From: Leptospira congkakensis
GTDB lineage: Bacteria; Spirochaetota; Leptospiria; Leptospirales; Leptospiraceae
Length of the DNA stretch: 64,000 nt
Assembly: GCF_004770265.1 (NCBI RefSeq)
Contig: NZ_RQGQ01000016.1
Span: 558,001-622,000 of the forward strand
Direction of reading: 5' to 3'
This document shows, in pieces, positions 16,611 through 25,796 of this stretch. The position numbers were made by a program, and so were the translations under genes. Under the pieces are notes generated by a model. The model was not told the DNA's origin. It worked only from the letters and a program-made list of their open reading frames with translations, and made no database searches. Every line of letters starts with the position of its first letter. Positions within the stretch are counted from its first letter, which is position 1.

Positions 16611-17814
16611 GGTCAGAACCATCAAAAGCATCCAAAAATGCTTTAGAAGTGGTTTCGTATTGTTTGACAGTTCCCAGTAGGGTTTGACTAGCAATGCTGG
16701 CACCAAAAGCTACATAGGTTCGATTGAACGCTTCATCCACAGACATAAAATCGGCACCCCCTACTGTTGGACTTGGGTAGTCTGTTGGAACGGCTGCAGC
16801 TGTTAGTTGGTCTGTCACATAACCATTGATATTAAAAATCCCGTAGGACAGTTGTGCCCCTGGAAAAAGGGATGTAGAAAGGTTACAGATGGACTCTGGC
16901 CTTGCTGTGCTCATGGTAAAGGTAGCTTTGGCTGTGGTTTGGAAAGGAGAGTCAAACTTTTGCATATAAGCAAGGGCATAGTAGATTTGATCACTGGAAC
17001 CAGTTCCTTGGGCCGCGTTACATGCGGTTTTTAAATTGTCGAGGGCAGCGGAACCCGCTGGATTGACGGCTTTGAGTTTGGTAAAAGTCAATCTTACGAC
17101 AGAACGAAAACAGAGTTGCCTTCCCGCATCCACCTCAGTTAAAACTACTCGACCATGTTTGCTGATCCAAGCTGCGTTTTCGGGGCCATTCCTCCATGTA
17201 TAGGTTTGGAATTTGGTACCATAAATAGAATCGTTTCCTGTATAACTTTCCGTGATGACATCACCAACATTGGCAAATTGGGGATTTCCAAAATCTACAA
17301 GTTTATAATAAACAAGGGCTCCGTTGTTGCCAAGTGTAGTATTTGGGTCATCGAAAAACAATTGTAAGGAAGGAACGGAAGCACCCGTTTTTTTAATCTC
17401 CATAAAATGTTTGAAAGATTTTGTTCCTGTATATGCAGTAGAACTTATGTTTGTCGATGGTGTATTGATTTTGACAGTGAGGGTAGCTGATCCAAATCCA
17501 CTTAAGTTTACATTTGTAAGTACATCCGTCCTAGCTGTGTCAGGATTATTGAAGTAACCAACATTTTTTAATGCCAAGATAAGAGAGTCAATGATACCAG
17601 AATTTCCGCGAGCCCAAGTGGCAGATTGACGGACAAAACCCCAGTTGTCAGCACTTGTGGCAGACCAAAGTTTTTCAGTACCGATCCCGAGATGGATGGC
17701 TTCGCTGAAAAGGAGAGAGAGGTGTTTGTCTCTGTCCAAACGAGCGAGTTTGTTAAAATCAGTAAATTGAACACTCACACCCAAAAATAATAAACTGTAG
17801 ATTAACTTTTTCAT
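16591..17814 (-). CDS. Hypothetical secreted protein, last gene of the FecR operon
   Basis: 407 residues with a short N-terminal hydrophobic segment (LIYSLLFLGVSVQF) suited to export. The rest is rich in Ser, Thr, Asn and Gly with several isolated cysteines, as in secreted or surface proteins. I recognise no domain. It starts three bases after the stop of the small lipoprotein, at the end of the leftward FecR, DUF4384, lipoprotein run, so it likely shares an envelope role with them. The 3' end includes one arm of the terminator of the convergent PHP gene. Confidence 0.7.
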   Translation of the reverse strand: MKKLIYSLLFLGVSVQFTDFNKLARLDRDKHLSLLFSEAIHLGIGTEKLWSATSADNWGFVRQSATWARGNSGIIDSLILALKNVGYFNNPDTARTDVLTNVNLSGFGSATLTVKINTPSTNISSTAYTGTKSFKHFMEIKKTGASVPSLQLFFDDPNTTLGNNGALVYYKLVDFGNPQFANVGDVITESYTGNDSIYGTKFQTYTWRNGPENAAWISKHGRVVLTEVDAGRQLCFRSVVRLTFTKLKAVNPAGSAALDNLKTACNAAQGTGSSDQIYYALAYMQKFDSPFQTTAKATFTMSTARPESICNLSTSLFPGAQLSYGIFNINGYVTDQLTAAAVPTDYPSPTVGGADFMSVDEAFNRTYVAFGASIASQTLLGTVKQYETTSKAFLDAFDGSDQNLTFK

Positions 17815-17817
17815 GGA

Positions 17818-18021
17818 TTACTCCGCGATTCCCTTGGGAATACAAATGGTAAATCCAGACTTAGGTCCAGAACAACCAGCAGCTTGGTTGTAAGTCCAAA
17901 CAGAAAGCAAAAGGGCTGTGAACATATCTTCTTTTTTGTTGTCTTCTTTTTCAAAGAGTGAACAAGTAAAGAGGGTGCTGAGACTTAGGACGGTTATGGA
18001 TTTAAGGATAAAAGTTCTCAT
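17818..18021 (-). CDS. Small putative lipoprotein
   Basis: 67 residues from the ATG at 18021. A longer start at 18033 exists, but the shorter one is preceded by AAAGG at proper spacing. A basic-hydrophobic signal ends in LSTLFTC, a lipobox-like site, and is followed by the charged stretch EKEDNKKED. The remainder holds two cysteines (AAGCSGP, FTICIPKG), perhaps a disulfide. No known domain. Its Shine-Dalgarno and start codon lie in the 3' arm of a perfect 11-bp hairpin, so translation may be controlled separately from the genes upstream. Confidence 0.65.
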   Translation of the reverse strand: MRTFILKSITVLSLSTLFTCSLFEKEDNKKEDMFTALLLSVWTYNQAAGCSGPKSGFTICIPKGIAE

Positions 18022-18044
18022 ACCTTTGATCAAAAAGGTATGAG
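18017..18044 (-). promoter_or_regulatory. Hairpin sequestering the ribosome binding site and ATG of the small lipoprotein
   Basis: CTCATACCTTT (18017-18027) and AAAGGTATGAG (18034-18044) are perfect reverse complements with a six-base loop. In the leftward message the 3' arm contains AAAGG and the ATG at 18021. Folding would block initiation. No T-run follows in the leftward direction, so it does not look like a terminator for that operon. Confidence 0.6.
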
Positions 18045-18060
18045 GTGATTTTGCAAGAAA

Positions 18061-18981
18061 TTATCGAGAGAGAATTTGGTATTCCCACTCCATTACTGGA
18101 CTTTGTTCGATCGGTGCAGTGAGGCTATTGGCCACTACCATCATGGATCTATGAGTGGCTTTGGTTCCAGTGACAGCTGGTGGTAATAGTCTATAGAAGG
18201 AATCTTCTTTTATGCTCCTGAGTTGAAATTCTTTCCATTCTTCTCGTGAAGCAAAGGCGCGAATCCTGTCTTTGGAAGGTGAAGATGCTGCTTTGAAAGT
18301 AATCCGTTTGTCAGGAATTGTAACCCGATCTCCTTTCCGAACAAAGTTGTCGTTTTGGATTTGGTTTGGGAAAAGTAAAACTGGTTCTCCCTTTTGGTTT
18401 TCTGGAACTAAAACTACGTAAACATAATTGTCTTCGGCAGATTCAATTTCAAATCGGATGGGTTCGCCTGCAATATAAGTAGGTTTGAGTGAATTGATTT
18501 TGAGAGAAGCATTGGCTCCAGTTCCAGTTTCAGAAAGAGCTAAGTAGATATTTTTTTTATCCAAAAATCCCAGGAAGTCTGAAACCAAAGTTTTGGAAAG
18601 GCTATCTGGTAAAGAATTTCGATATTCTAGTTTTTGGTGGAGGACATCCACAAAAGAAATGACCGCTTGTCCATCTTCTGTAGAAACTAACAAAACTTTG
18701 TCAGTGTTTATGAAGTTTGCTAAACTGGTAAGTGTTTTGGGAGAGGGATTTCCATCTTTGTCAAATTCCCAAATATTGTTTTCGGATCCTTTTAACGGTA
18801 GAGCGATCATTCCTCTCGAAGTGGATTGGATTTCTTCTTTAATGAAATCACGAAGGGCCAAAGTTTCTTCATTTGTTGAAATCGCTTCTACAACAATTTT
18901 ATAAACAGGAACCTTTCCTATCTTATCCGAGGAAAAGAGAGAAAGCGAGATGATTGTAGAGAGAATTAAAAAATGTTTCAT
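18061..18981 (-). CDS. Secreted protein with DUF4384-like domain
   Basis: 306 residues with an N-terminal signal peptide (residues 1 to about 18). The N-terminal half resembles periplasmic proteins that read a stored parameter, without clear motifs. The C-terminal half, from about residue 160, fits the DUF4384 pattern: LKINSLKPTYIAGEPIRF, then ESAEDNYVYVVLV and VLLFPN. These domains occur beside FecR proteins and peptidase or kinase modules in many Gram-negatives, but their activity is unknown. The gene begins two bases after the FecR gene stop, so the two are one unit. Confidence 0.72.
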   Translation of the reverse strand: MKHFLILSTIISLSLFSSDKIGKVPVYKIVVEAISTNEETLALRDFIKEEIQSTSRGMIALPLKGSENNIWEFDKDGNPSPKTLTSLANFINTDKVLLVSTEDGQAVISFVDVLHQKLEYRNSLPDSLSKTLVSDFLGFLDKKNIYLALSETGTGANASLKINSLKPTYIAGEPIRFEIESAEDNYVYVVLVPENQKGEPVLLFPNQIQNDNFVRKGDRVTIPDKRITFKAASSPSKDRIRAFASREEWKEFQLRSIKEDSFYRLLPPAVTGTKATHRSMMVVANSLTAPIEQSPVMEWEYQILSR

Positions 18982-18983
18982 GG

Positions 18984-19715
18984 TTAGTCTACCTTCCCTT
19001 GTCCTTTGTAATCGTTCATGAGTTGGTCGTTCTTTTCATATTGTTCTTTGATTCGTTGGTAATTTTCTTCTTTGATGGCTTTGAACTCTTCGAAGATGCG
19101 CATTTTATCTTTTACAAATTCATCCAAAATTTGTTTTTTTAATTCTTTTCCCGAAACCACAACTTCTTCGTTGGCAGCCACAAGGGTTTGTTTTCCTTTT
19201 TTGTCAGGACTTACAGCAACTGTTCCTTCGTTGACATAAACACCTGTTTCGACGGCACTAAGTTCTTCATCGGCTCCCCCAACATCAGGGGCCGCAGCCA
19301 AAAATTCGGTTCCACGAACACCGGCCACAAAACTAGGATTGACCACACTGAGTTGGTTTGGGCTAGGAACTCCCGCTGCAGGTTTGTGGGCTTTTACAAA
19401 TAACTTTCCCCCAACTAGTTTCAAAGTTGTGGATTTAGATTTTGGATTGAGTAGGTCTTCGATTTGGACGGAGGAGAACTTGGCAAGACGCACTGTGGCT
19501 TGGGTGGCCAATTGGATTTCACAAGTGCCATTTTCTGTAGTGATTGTATCTCCCTTTTTTAGGATACTACCTAACTTTACAGGTTCTTTTGCCTTTTTAA
19601 ACCGTGGCCCTGATAGGTAGTTTGTTCCTTGGATGAAACTAATGATCCCTACTTCATCAGCAGCTAGGGTAGTGGTTACAAAAAGAAACAAAATGGACAC
19701 AAGAAATCGAATCAT
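18984..19715 (-). CDS. FecR-domain periplasmic protein
   Basis: 243 residues from the ATG at 19715; an earlier in-frame start at 19754 would add 13 residues before the signal peptide and is less likely. The signal peptide ends near TLAADE. A FecR domain follows, with KKGDTITTENGTCEIQL, VRLAKFSSVQI, LVGGKLFVKA and the hallmark VAGVRGTEF. The C-terminal 60 residues are a Lys/Glu-rich coiled coil. It is not next to a sigma factor or TonB receptor, so it is not a classical iron-citrate regulator. Leptospira and many deltaproteobacteria pair stand-alone FecR proteins with DUF4384 partners, as here. Confidence 0.82.
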   Translation of the reverse strand: MIRFLVSILFLFVTTTLAADEVGIISFIQGTNYLSGPRFKKAKEPVKLGSILKKGDTITTENGTCEIQLATQATVRLAKFSSVQIEDLLNPKSKSTTLKLVGGKLFVKAHKPAAGVPSPNQLSVVNPSFVAGVRGTEFLAAAPDVGGADEELSAVETGVYVNEGTVAVSPDKKGKQTLVAANEEVVVSGKELKKQILDEFVKDKMRIFEEFKAIKEENYQRIKEQYEKNDQLMNDYKGQGKVD

Positions 19716-19835
19716 GCCACTTTTATAATGTAACTCTCTACTCTTACAAGCCAAAATCTAAAAAAAAAATTAAAAATCCCCGGACAAATTGGGTTATTGA
19801 GAACCAATTTAAAAAACTACCACCTATCCATTGAT

Positions 19836-21389
19836 ATGTGGCATAAAACTTGGGTTCTCTGTTTTGTCCTAGGATACCTTCCCATGCAAGTACAAGCAGA
19901 GGGAAAATTGTTATGGGAAGACTGTGTTTGGATTGGGATGGAAAGAAATGGGAGTTTGGGTCTTGAGCAAGTCCGTTCCGAAATTTTTCCTATCTTAACT
20001 AGAGACAAGTGGAAACAATACCTACCAAAATTAGGTGTCCATTACTTTGGAATCTTTTCCAAAAACCAGGAACAAATCGATCAAGAATACCGAGATGTTC
20101 GATTGCAGATCCAACAACTGCTCTATGATGGAGGGGAAACAGAAAGGGAAAAACAAAAAATCGAACTAAAGAGGCTCATCCACTCAGAAGAAAAAAAACT
20201 TCTAAAGGAAAAAATATTCAAATCCATCTCTTTATCATATTTAAATTATAATAAACGTCAGTTAGTTGATACAATCTATCAACTACGTTCGGATCGTTAC
20301 CAATTAGAAAATCAAAAACGGAAAAAAGAATCTGAACTTGGCCTTTTTCCCAAAGCCGAACTTGGATTTTGGAAAGTTTGGGAAGTCGAATTCCAATCTA
20401 AAAAGATCCACTCCGAATCCGCAAGGAAACTGGCATTTTTGGAATTAAAACAATCAATGTCTTTGGACTCAGAAATGAGTTTATTATTGGAAGGTGGCCT
20501 TACCGAACGAATTGTACTGTTTGATCCGAAGGAAATACAAACGGCGGCCAATGAAAATCATCCGTTGCGAAAAAAATCAAGGCTTCAGATGGATCTTGCA
20601 GAACTAGATCAGGAAAGTTTGGAAAATGATTGGAAACCAAAACTTGTATTAGGTGGATATATTGGTAAAAATGGAAATGCTGGATTCCCCTTACAAAATG
20701 AAATTTATGGACTGAGTCTTGGTGTCCAAGCCAACTTAGGGGGAACAAGTTTTCAATCCAACACCCAAAATGGAATCCAATCGGAAGGAAATGGAATTCA
20801 GAGAATCCCTGGATACGGCCCACAACCGGTTGGCCCTGGTGAAAATGCATTTCAAAGCGGATCCATTGGTCTTTTTGATGATTTGGGCCGAAACAAAAAA
20901 GTTTTTGATTCCAAAATGTCTGTGTTACAGGCCAAATCAGATTGGAAACAAACAGAAATTGTTTTCTCAAACCAAATCCAATCTACCGAAATCAAACTTT
21001 TTGAGATGTATCGTAAGTATATTTTGTACTTAGAGAATTGTAAATCCGGGTTATACCAACACCTTGTGAAAAGGGAAGAACAAAAAGAAAATTTAATTTC
21101 TGAGTTAGAGTATTTGAAGTCGGAAGAAGAAGTGTTTGTGGGTTTGGAAACACTACTGGATCATTATTTTCAATATATAACGACAGCCTTAGAACTTGTT
21201 TTGCTTCTCGGTGAAAATCCGTTTGATAACCGGTATTACCGGTTGGAAACAAAACGAACTTCCAGTGACATTACAAAAATTTTAGAAGAATGGAAGGATA
21301 AAACATCCAAAAAAAATCCAAAAATAAACGAACCAAAATTGAAAAAACCATACCCCTTTCTGATGGAGGAATCGTATGAATCTCGTTAG
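19836..21389 (+). CDS. TolC-like outer membrane factor
   Basis: 517 residues from the ATG at 19836, the first start that puts the signal peptide at the N-terminus (cleavage near VQAEG); no strong Shine-Dalgarno is seen. The mature part is long, helical and Glu/Lys/Gln-rich, with a second half reading ENHPLRKKSRLQMDLAEL and SLGVQANLGG, like the repeated helix-barrel units of TolC/OMF proteins. Similarity is distant. It opens a ten-gene operon that includes an adaptor and two RND proteins, which supports the role of outer-membrane exit duct. The next gene overlaps it by 14 bases. Confidence 0.72.
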   Translation: MWHKTWVLCFVLGYLPMQVQAEGKLLWEDCVWIGMERNGSLGLEQVRSEIFPILTRDKWKQYLPKLGVHYFGIFSKNQEQIDQEYRDVRLQIQQLLYDGGETEREKQKIELKRLIHSEEKKLLKEKIFKSISLSYLNYNKRQLVDTIYQLRSDRYQLENQKRKKESELGLFPKAELGFWKVWEVEFQSKKIHSESARKLAFLELKQSMSLDSEMSLLLEGGLTERIVLFDPKEIQTAANENHPLRKKSRLQMDLAELDQESLENDWKPKLVLGGYIGKNGNAGFPLQNEIYGLSLGVQANLGGTSFQSNTQNGIQSEGNGIQRIPGYGPQPVGPGENAFQSGSIGLFDDLGRNKKVFDSKMSVLQAKSDWKQTEIVFSNQIQSTEIKLFEMYRKYILYLENCKSGLYQHLVKREEQKENLISELEYLKSEEEVFVGLETLLDHYFQYITTALELVLLLGENPFDNRYYRLETKRTSSDITKILEEWKDKTSKKNPKINEPKLKKPYPFLMEESYESR

Positions 21390-22728
21390 ATGGAAATGGT
21401 TCTGTTTATTCTATTTATTATTTGTAGGATGTTCTTCTAAGTTTGGATCTTTGGAAGATTGGATTGGTGTTTTGAATGCCAGTGATAGGCCAAGGGTGTT
21501 AACTTTTACCCCTAATTTAGACGCCATCGATGTAGACCCTAAGGCAATGATTTCCATTGTGTTTAGTCACCCAATGTCCATCCAATCTTGTGTATCTGGT
21601 TTTTCGTTGGAACCACCCGTTCGAGGAAGTTTTGAAACCACAGATATAAGTCTTAAATTTATCCCCAAAGCAGAACTTTCATCTGGAGGATATATTGTTC
21701 GGCTTACCAAACAATGTGAAGATAAATCAGGTAAAGACTTGGATCGAGTTTATACCATACCATTTCGTGTGGGAGAAAAACCAACTCTCGAACCTACAAC
21801 TGTTGCATCCATTATCGTTCTCACGGGAACCGAAAGTGAATGTTTGACCGGTGGGACACCCATGGATATATTGTTAGGCGAAGTTTTGCTTGGTTGTTCC
21901 GGGGTGCCTGGTCCTCCCCCCATTCAAGTCAGATTCTCTAAACCTATGAACCAAACGGAAGTTGGCCTTGGCCTTCGAATGGAGCCCGCTATTTCATTTC
22001 GACTGGAATGGACAAGTCCTTCACAAGTTCAAATTCTCACAGATACGATGTTGGCACCAAATGTAAGGTATCATATCCTTTTATCGGCAGGAATTCATTC
22101 GTTAGATGGAGGTGAACTTTCTGAATCCTTTCGCGAAGATTTTTTGGTGGGAAATCTTTCTGATCCTGAGGTCATCGGGTTTGGATTGGAATCACAAAGT
22201 TGTGGTTTGGGAATCCAGGAAATTGGAACTCTAACCAGTGCTCGTTGGGATTCTGGGTTTTGTTTTTGGAGTCTGGGATTACCAATTTTAAATCCGCATT
22301 CCTATCAGTTTCGCGGCGGAGATGATGGAACTGCCACTGCCTCCGCTTGTGCTGATGTAAACACTGATAATTTTCGAATATTTTTTAACCAATATATGGA
22401 TACTACATCCGTTATAGGTGCTACAAGGTTTTCTAAAATTTCACCTCCATCCACAAACATTCGTTTGTCAACTTGGGTATGGTCCCATTGCCAAACAGTT
22501 TCTCCTTTTGGGTGTAGGGAACTTACTTATTCTTATGCGGAAAGTGAAGCCAGCTGTAATGGATCATTGTTTGGAAATATTTCCACTGGCGGTGATTTTA
22601 ATTTATCAGCTTCGGCCCTTGCTCCTAATTTTTACCCTTATTATGAATTTAGATTAGAAGCAGAAGCAAAATCTGTTTCAGGCAAAAGAATGAAAAATGC
22701 TTTTGTCATTCAGGTGGAAGCAAAATGA
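21376..22728 (+). CDS. Lipoprotein with Ig-like (SbsA/Big_5-type) domains
   Basis: 450 residues with a lipobox-like LLFVGC (Cys19). Two bacterial Ig-like modules can be seen. The first starts near residue 38 (RPRVLTFTPNLDAIDV, SIVFSHPMS) and the second near residue 180 (PIQVRFSKPMN, VRYHILLSAGI). This is the SbsA-type pattern of F-x-x-P-M strands. A cysteine-rich C-terminal third probably has disulfides. Such proteins are typically displayed on the outer membrane. It overlaps the preceding outer-membrane factor gene by 14 bases and the next lipoprotein gene by four, so it is a built-in part of the operon. Confidence 0.75.
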   Translation: MNLVRWKWFCLFYLLFVGCSSKFGSLEDWIGVLNASDRPRVLTFTPNLDAIDVDPKAMISIVFSHPMSIQSCVSGFSLEPPVRGSFETTDISLKFIPKAELSSGGYIVRLTKQCEDKSGKDLDRVYTIPFRVGEKPTLEPTTVASIIVLTGTESECLTGGTPMDILLGEVLLGCSGVPGPPPIQVRFSKPMNQTEVGLGLRMEPAISFRLEWTSPSQVQILTDTMLAPNVRYHILLSAGIHSLDGGELSESFREDFLVGNLSDPEVIGFGLESQSCGLGIQEIGTLTSARWDSGFCFWSLGLPILNPHSYQFRGGDDGTATASACADVNTDNFRIFFNQYMDTTSVIGATRFSKISPPSTNIRLSTWVWSHCQTVSPFGCRELTYSYAESEASCNGSLFGNISTGGDFNLSASALAPNFYPYYEFRLEAEAKSVSGKRMKNAFVIQVEAK

Positions 22729-23261
22729 AATTATCTTTTGTATTTTTTATTCTATGTTTTGTATCTTGTTTATCTTCCTCGCGAAGATTACAGACAGTCA
22801 CTTATCCTATTCCCTCTGGAAAAAAACTGTTACTCATCCAAACAAGTTCTCGCATTTTCTCTGACTTTTATTCCGAAGAAAGGGAAGTGAATTTAAGAAT
22901 CCTTGAAGATTTAGAGGAATTGGGTTATTCAGTTGTGTTAGGTGAAGGAGTTTGGGAAGAACAAACTTCTTTGGCAGAAGTATCGAATCATTTGGAACTG
23001 TTTCAAAAACAGTTGGTCGGCATTTCAAATACAGAAAAACCAAGAATCGAGGTTTGGAAAAATCGTGCGGAAAGTATTGGGGCTACTGAAATATTTTTAA
23101 TCCGTCACAATGTATCATCCCTCCACAAAACAAGATCCATTCGGATGTTTTGGATGGATCTTACTAAAAAAGAAATGATACGAATGGATTGGAATTGGAA
23201 CCCAGAGGATCCTTTCCCTTTTCGTGAAAACCTAAGAACCGTTTTCGGAGAAAAACAATGA
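22725..23261 (+). CDS. Small lipoprotein of the RND operon
   Basis: 178 residues. The signal ends in LCFVSC (Cys15), a spirochaetal-type lipobox. The mature part has alternating strands and helices (KKLLLIQTSSRIF, EIFLIRHNVSSL), which could be a small alpha/beta domain, but I do not recognise it. It overlaps both neighbours by four bases (ATGA). It is the second of three consecutive lipoproteins and may form a periplasmic or outer-leaflet part of the complex. Confidence 0.7.
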   Translation: MKLSFVFFILCFVSCLSSSRRLQTVTYPIPSGKKLLLIQTSSRIFSDFYSEEREVNLRILEDLEELGYSVVLGEGVWEEQTSLAEVSNHLELFQKQLVGISNTEKPRIEVWKNRAESIGATEIFLIRHNVSSLHKTRSIRMFWMDLTKKEMIRMDWNWNPEDPFPFRENLRTVFGEKQ

Positions 23262-23764
23262 AAGAAAAATTAATTTCTCTTTTTGCATTGCTCAGCCTTT
23301 TGGGTTGTTCCGAAAGTTCTGAATCAGGGAAAAAAGATTTTAAAGTATTGTCGGATGCTTTTCGTTCCGGTCATCTAACGATTGTAAAATCTATTTTGTC
23401 AGAAAAAAAAGAATCTACGGATCTTTCAGAAGACGAACTTTTCATTTACCTAAAAACATTATTTTATTCGGGAGATTGGAAGGATTTTTTTATCATCTGG
23501 TCTGAGTTAAAACACAAAACTCCAGAGATGGTATTGTTGTATTTTAAGGCAGTTCTCCTTTCTAAAGAAAAAATTGTTATTTCAGAAGAAGATGAAAAAA
23601 AACTTTTCGAGTTAGTTTCTGTCTCACCGGAAGCTTGTTTGCTGTTACTGAGAATTCAAAATGGAAAAACTTCCACCAAACAAAAACAACTTTTTTTGGC
23701 CCAAACGAAACATTTTCAAACCCATTTAGATCGACTACAAAAGGAAATGGGTGATTTGAAATGA
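23258..23764 (+). CDS. Small helical lipoprotein of the RND operon
   Basis: 168 residues with a good lipobox, LSLLGC (Cys17). The mature part is almost entirely helical and hydrophilic. Paired helices (LSEDELFIYLKTLFYSGDW and following) recall short tetratricopeptide-like repeats, and it may be a docking protein. The function is unknown. ATGA overlaps with both neighbours indicate translational coupling. Confidence 0.68.
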   Translation: MKEKLISLFALLSLLGCSESSESGKKDFKVLSDAFRSGHLTIVKSILSEKKESTDLSEDELFIYLKTLFYSGDWKDFFIIWSELKHKTPEMVLLYFKAVLLSKEKIVISEEDEKKLFELVSVSPEACLLLLRIQNGKTSTKQKQLFLAQTKHFQTHLDRLQKEMGDLK

Positions 23765-24393
23765 AATGGTTTGTTCTGTCTGATTTACTTTTCGAAAGTA
23801 TAAAATTAAAATTAAATAATATGATGGGTTTGTTGTTTCAGTTAAAAAAGTCCCATTATTTTTTTCTTATTCTTTATGTTTTATTTTATGGCTTTCATTG
23901 TCTTTGGAATTGGGACGAGTTTATGAATTTGAATCGTTCCTTAGAGCAAAATGCGATCCATTCAGGAAAAGAAGTTTCTCTTTGGAGTTTGTATCCATTT
24001 CAAATTGTAAGTGTAATTTTTACGGCTGGATTGTATTTCCTTCTTTGTGTTGGCATGAATGCTTTGTTTTCTTTCGGAAAGAAGGAAAAGGAGATTTTTC
24101 GAAGGAATTTTGGTGATCTGTTCCGAAATCTCGTCCGTTTGTTCTTTTTATTTGTTTGTGTTTTGTTTTTGGGAAATCAAACGTTAGGGTTTTTGGTTCA
24201 TACAAAATTCTATGCTGTTGTGGTGGTTGTATTTTGGACCACTTTATTTCTGTTATTCGTCATTCAAAATGGAAAATTGTATAAACAATTGTTTCTGACA
24301 ACGGATCGTTCTGTTTTGTTCATTTCTCATAGTTTGGGTTATATAAATCCGATTCTCTTTGTATTCTTTGTTTTGGTTTTGGCAAATGTATGA
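23761..24393 (+). CDS. Integral membrane protein of the RND operon, five predicted helices
   Basis: 210 residues with hydrophobic helices at about residues 33-52, 78-103, 124-146, 150-170 and 190-210. The loops are short and Phe, Tyr and Trp are abundant. I recognise no family. Its place between the lipoproteins and the adaptor, with four-base overlaps on both sides, suggests an inner-membrane accessory subunit. The first 30 residues form an amphipathic segment. Confidence 0.65.
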   Translation: MKWFVLSDLLFESIKLKLNNMMGLLFQLKKSHYFFLILYVLFYGFHCLWNWDEFMNLNRSLEQNAIHSGKEVSLWSLYPFQIVSVIFTAGLYFLLCVGMNALFSFGKKEKEIFRRNFGDLFRNLVRLFFLFVCVLFLGNQTLGFLVHTKFYAVVVVVFWTTLFLLFVIQNGKLYKQLFLTTDRSVLFISHSLGYINPILFVFFVLVLANV

Positions 24394-25796
24394 AATCAAA
24401 ATTCTTTTCTGACTTCAAGGTTTTGATTCGTAAGTTACTTGTTTTAGTTATCTTGTACATTCTTCTATCTCTCTCTTATACATTTATTTCTACAGAGGGG
24501 ATACGGAATCGTTTTCCTTTGTTTGTAAAATTGTTTTATCATCCAGAAAAATTGGGTTATACAAATGAAGTTTTTGCTACTTCTCCACCGAAACAAGGTT
24601 TTGTGTTTTCATCGCCTCGTGTCATCGAGGTAAACAAGATAATCGAGTTTCCAGCTGTTGTGGAGGCGACAAAGGAAATTCAATTACATAATAAACAAAA
24701 TGGGCGAGTTAGGAAAATATATGTAGAAGAAGGAAGTTTTGTTAAAGAAGGACAAATACTTTTAGAAATCGATGATGAACTTTTGCGATTAGAAGGGGAG
24801 AAGTTGCGTCTTTCTCTCGAAATAGCAGGATCACAAGTGGCCATTGCATTAGAAAAATGGAAACATGCTGAAAAGCAGGTGGAAGTCAAATTACGAGAAG
24901 TTGATAAAAAAACTGAGTTGATTGGTTTTGCTGAAAAAGAATGGGTTTTATCTCGGAACATAACTGAGAAAAAAACAGTTCTTTGGAAACAAGGTTTTGT
25001 TTCTCTCTCCGAAATTGAAAAGTTAAAACAAGAGGAAAGTGCCAAAGAAACTCAGTATAAAAACTTATTACGTGACCGAGACAATCTTTTGAGTGGAATC
25101 GATTTGGACTTTGCGCAAGAAGAGATAAGTTTTGATGAAAAATTAAAAATTTGGAGAGAAAAAAATACCTCTTTAGAAAAATCCGAATACGAACTCAGTG
25201 TTTCCCACCAGAAAATAATCAAAAATCAAATCAAAACCAATGCTGAGTTATTGTCGGAAACTAAATTACGAGCTCCTAAACCTGGGAGAATTTTGAAAAT
25301 TCAAATCAAAGAAGGAGAATTGTCAAACCAAACTCCCGTAATGACTCTTATGGAAAAAGGTGAGTTATCAGTTGGTTTTCAAATTGCAGAATCTGATCTT
25401 TATAATTTTTCTGCTGGGAAATCTGTATTGTTTCATCTTTCTGATGATACTTTACCACCTATCAGTGGTAAAGTGGATCGTGTCGGAGGATTTTTGGATC
25501 CAAGGTCACACAGTATTGGGATTAAAGTCCGATTGGATGTAAATATAAATAAAAATAGGGTTTTACCTGGGATGTTTGGGTTAGTGGAAGTAATACTTCC
25601 CGAGACAACGGAAAAAATTTTGATCTCAAAGTTTTCGCTACGAGGAGACGAATCCAGTGGATTTTATGTTAACGTAAAACAAGGTGAAGGAGTCGGAAAA
25701 AAATTCATCCAATTCAAACCTTATCTTTTAAATGAATTGGAAGTATTATCTGGTCTCTCTTCTGAAGATCAAGTTGAATCCAGTTTGTCTTTATGA
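24390..25796 (+). CDS. Periplasmic adaptor (membrane fusion protein, HlyD/AcrA family)
   Basis: 468 residues. An N-terminal membrane helix (about residues 13-30) is followed by the first lipoyl half-motif (QNGRVRKIYVEEGSFVKEGQ, near residue 110) and a long coiled-coil hairpin (about residues 135-285). The second lipoyl half is at LRAPKPGRILKIQIKEGE, followed by the beta-barrel domain with VLPGMFGLVEV. The hairpin is long for an RND adaptor and would reach toward the TolC-like subunit. It links the outer-membrane factor at 19836 to the RND proteins that follow. Overlaps of four bases on both sides. Confidence 0.88.
   Translation: MKSKFFSDFKVLIRKLLVLVILYILLSLSYTFISTEGIRNRFPLFVKLFYHPEKLGYTNEVFATSPPKQGFVFSSPRVIEVNKIIEFPAVVEATKEIQLHNKQNGRVRKIYVEEGSFVKEGQILLEIDDELLRLEGEKLRLSLEIAGSQVAIALEKWKHAEKQVEVKLREVDKKTELIGFAEKEWVLSRNITEKKTVLWKQGFVSLSEIEKLKQEESAKETQYKNLLRDRDNLLSGIDLDFAQEEISFDEKLKIWREKNTSLEKSEYELSVSHQKIIKNQIKTNAELLSETKLRAPKPGRILKIQIKEGELSNQTPVMTLMEKGELSVGFQIAESDLYNFSAGKSVLFHLSDDTLPPISGKVDRVGGFLDPRSHSIGIKVRLDVNINKNRVLPGMFGLVEVILPETTEKILISKFSLRGDESSGFYVNVKQGEGVGKKFIQFKPYLLNELEVLSGLSSEDQVESSLSL

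Noticed and set aside
20500..20970. 156-codon antisense frame inside the outer membrane factor gene
   Set aside because: The real gene is supported by signal peptide and family features; the shadow has none.
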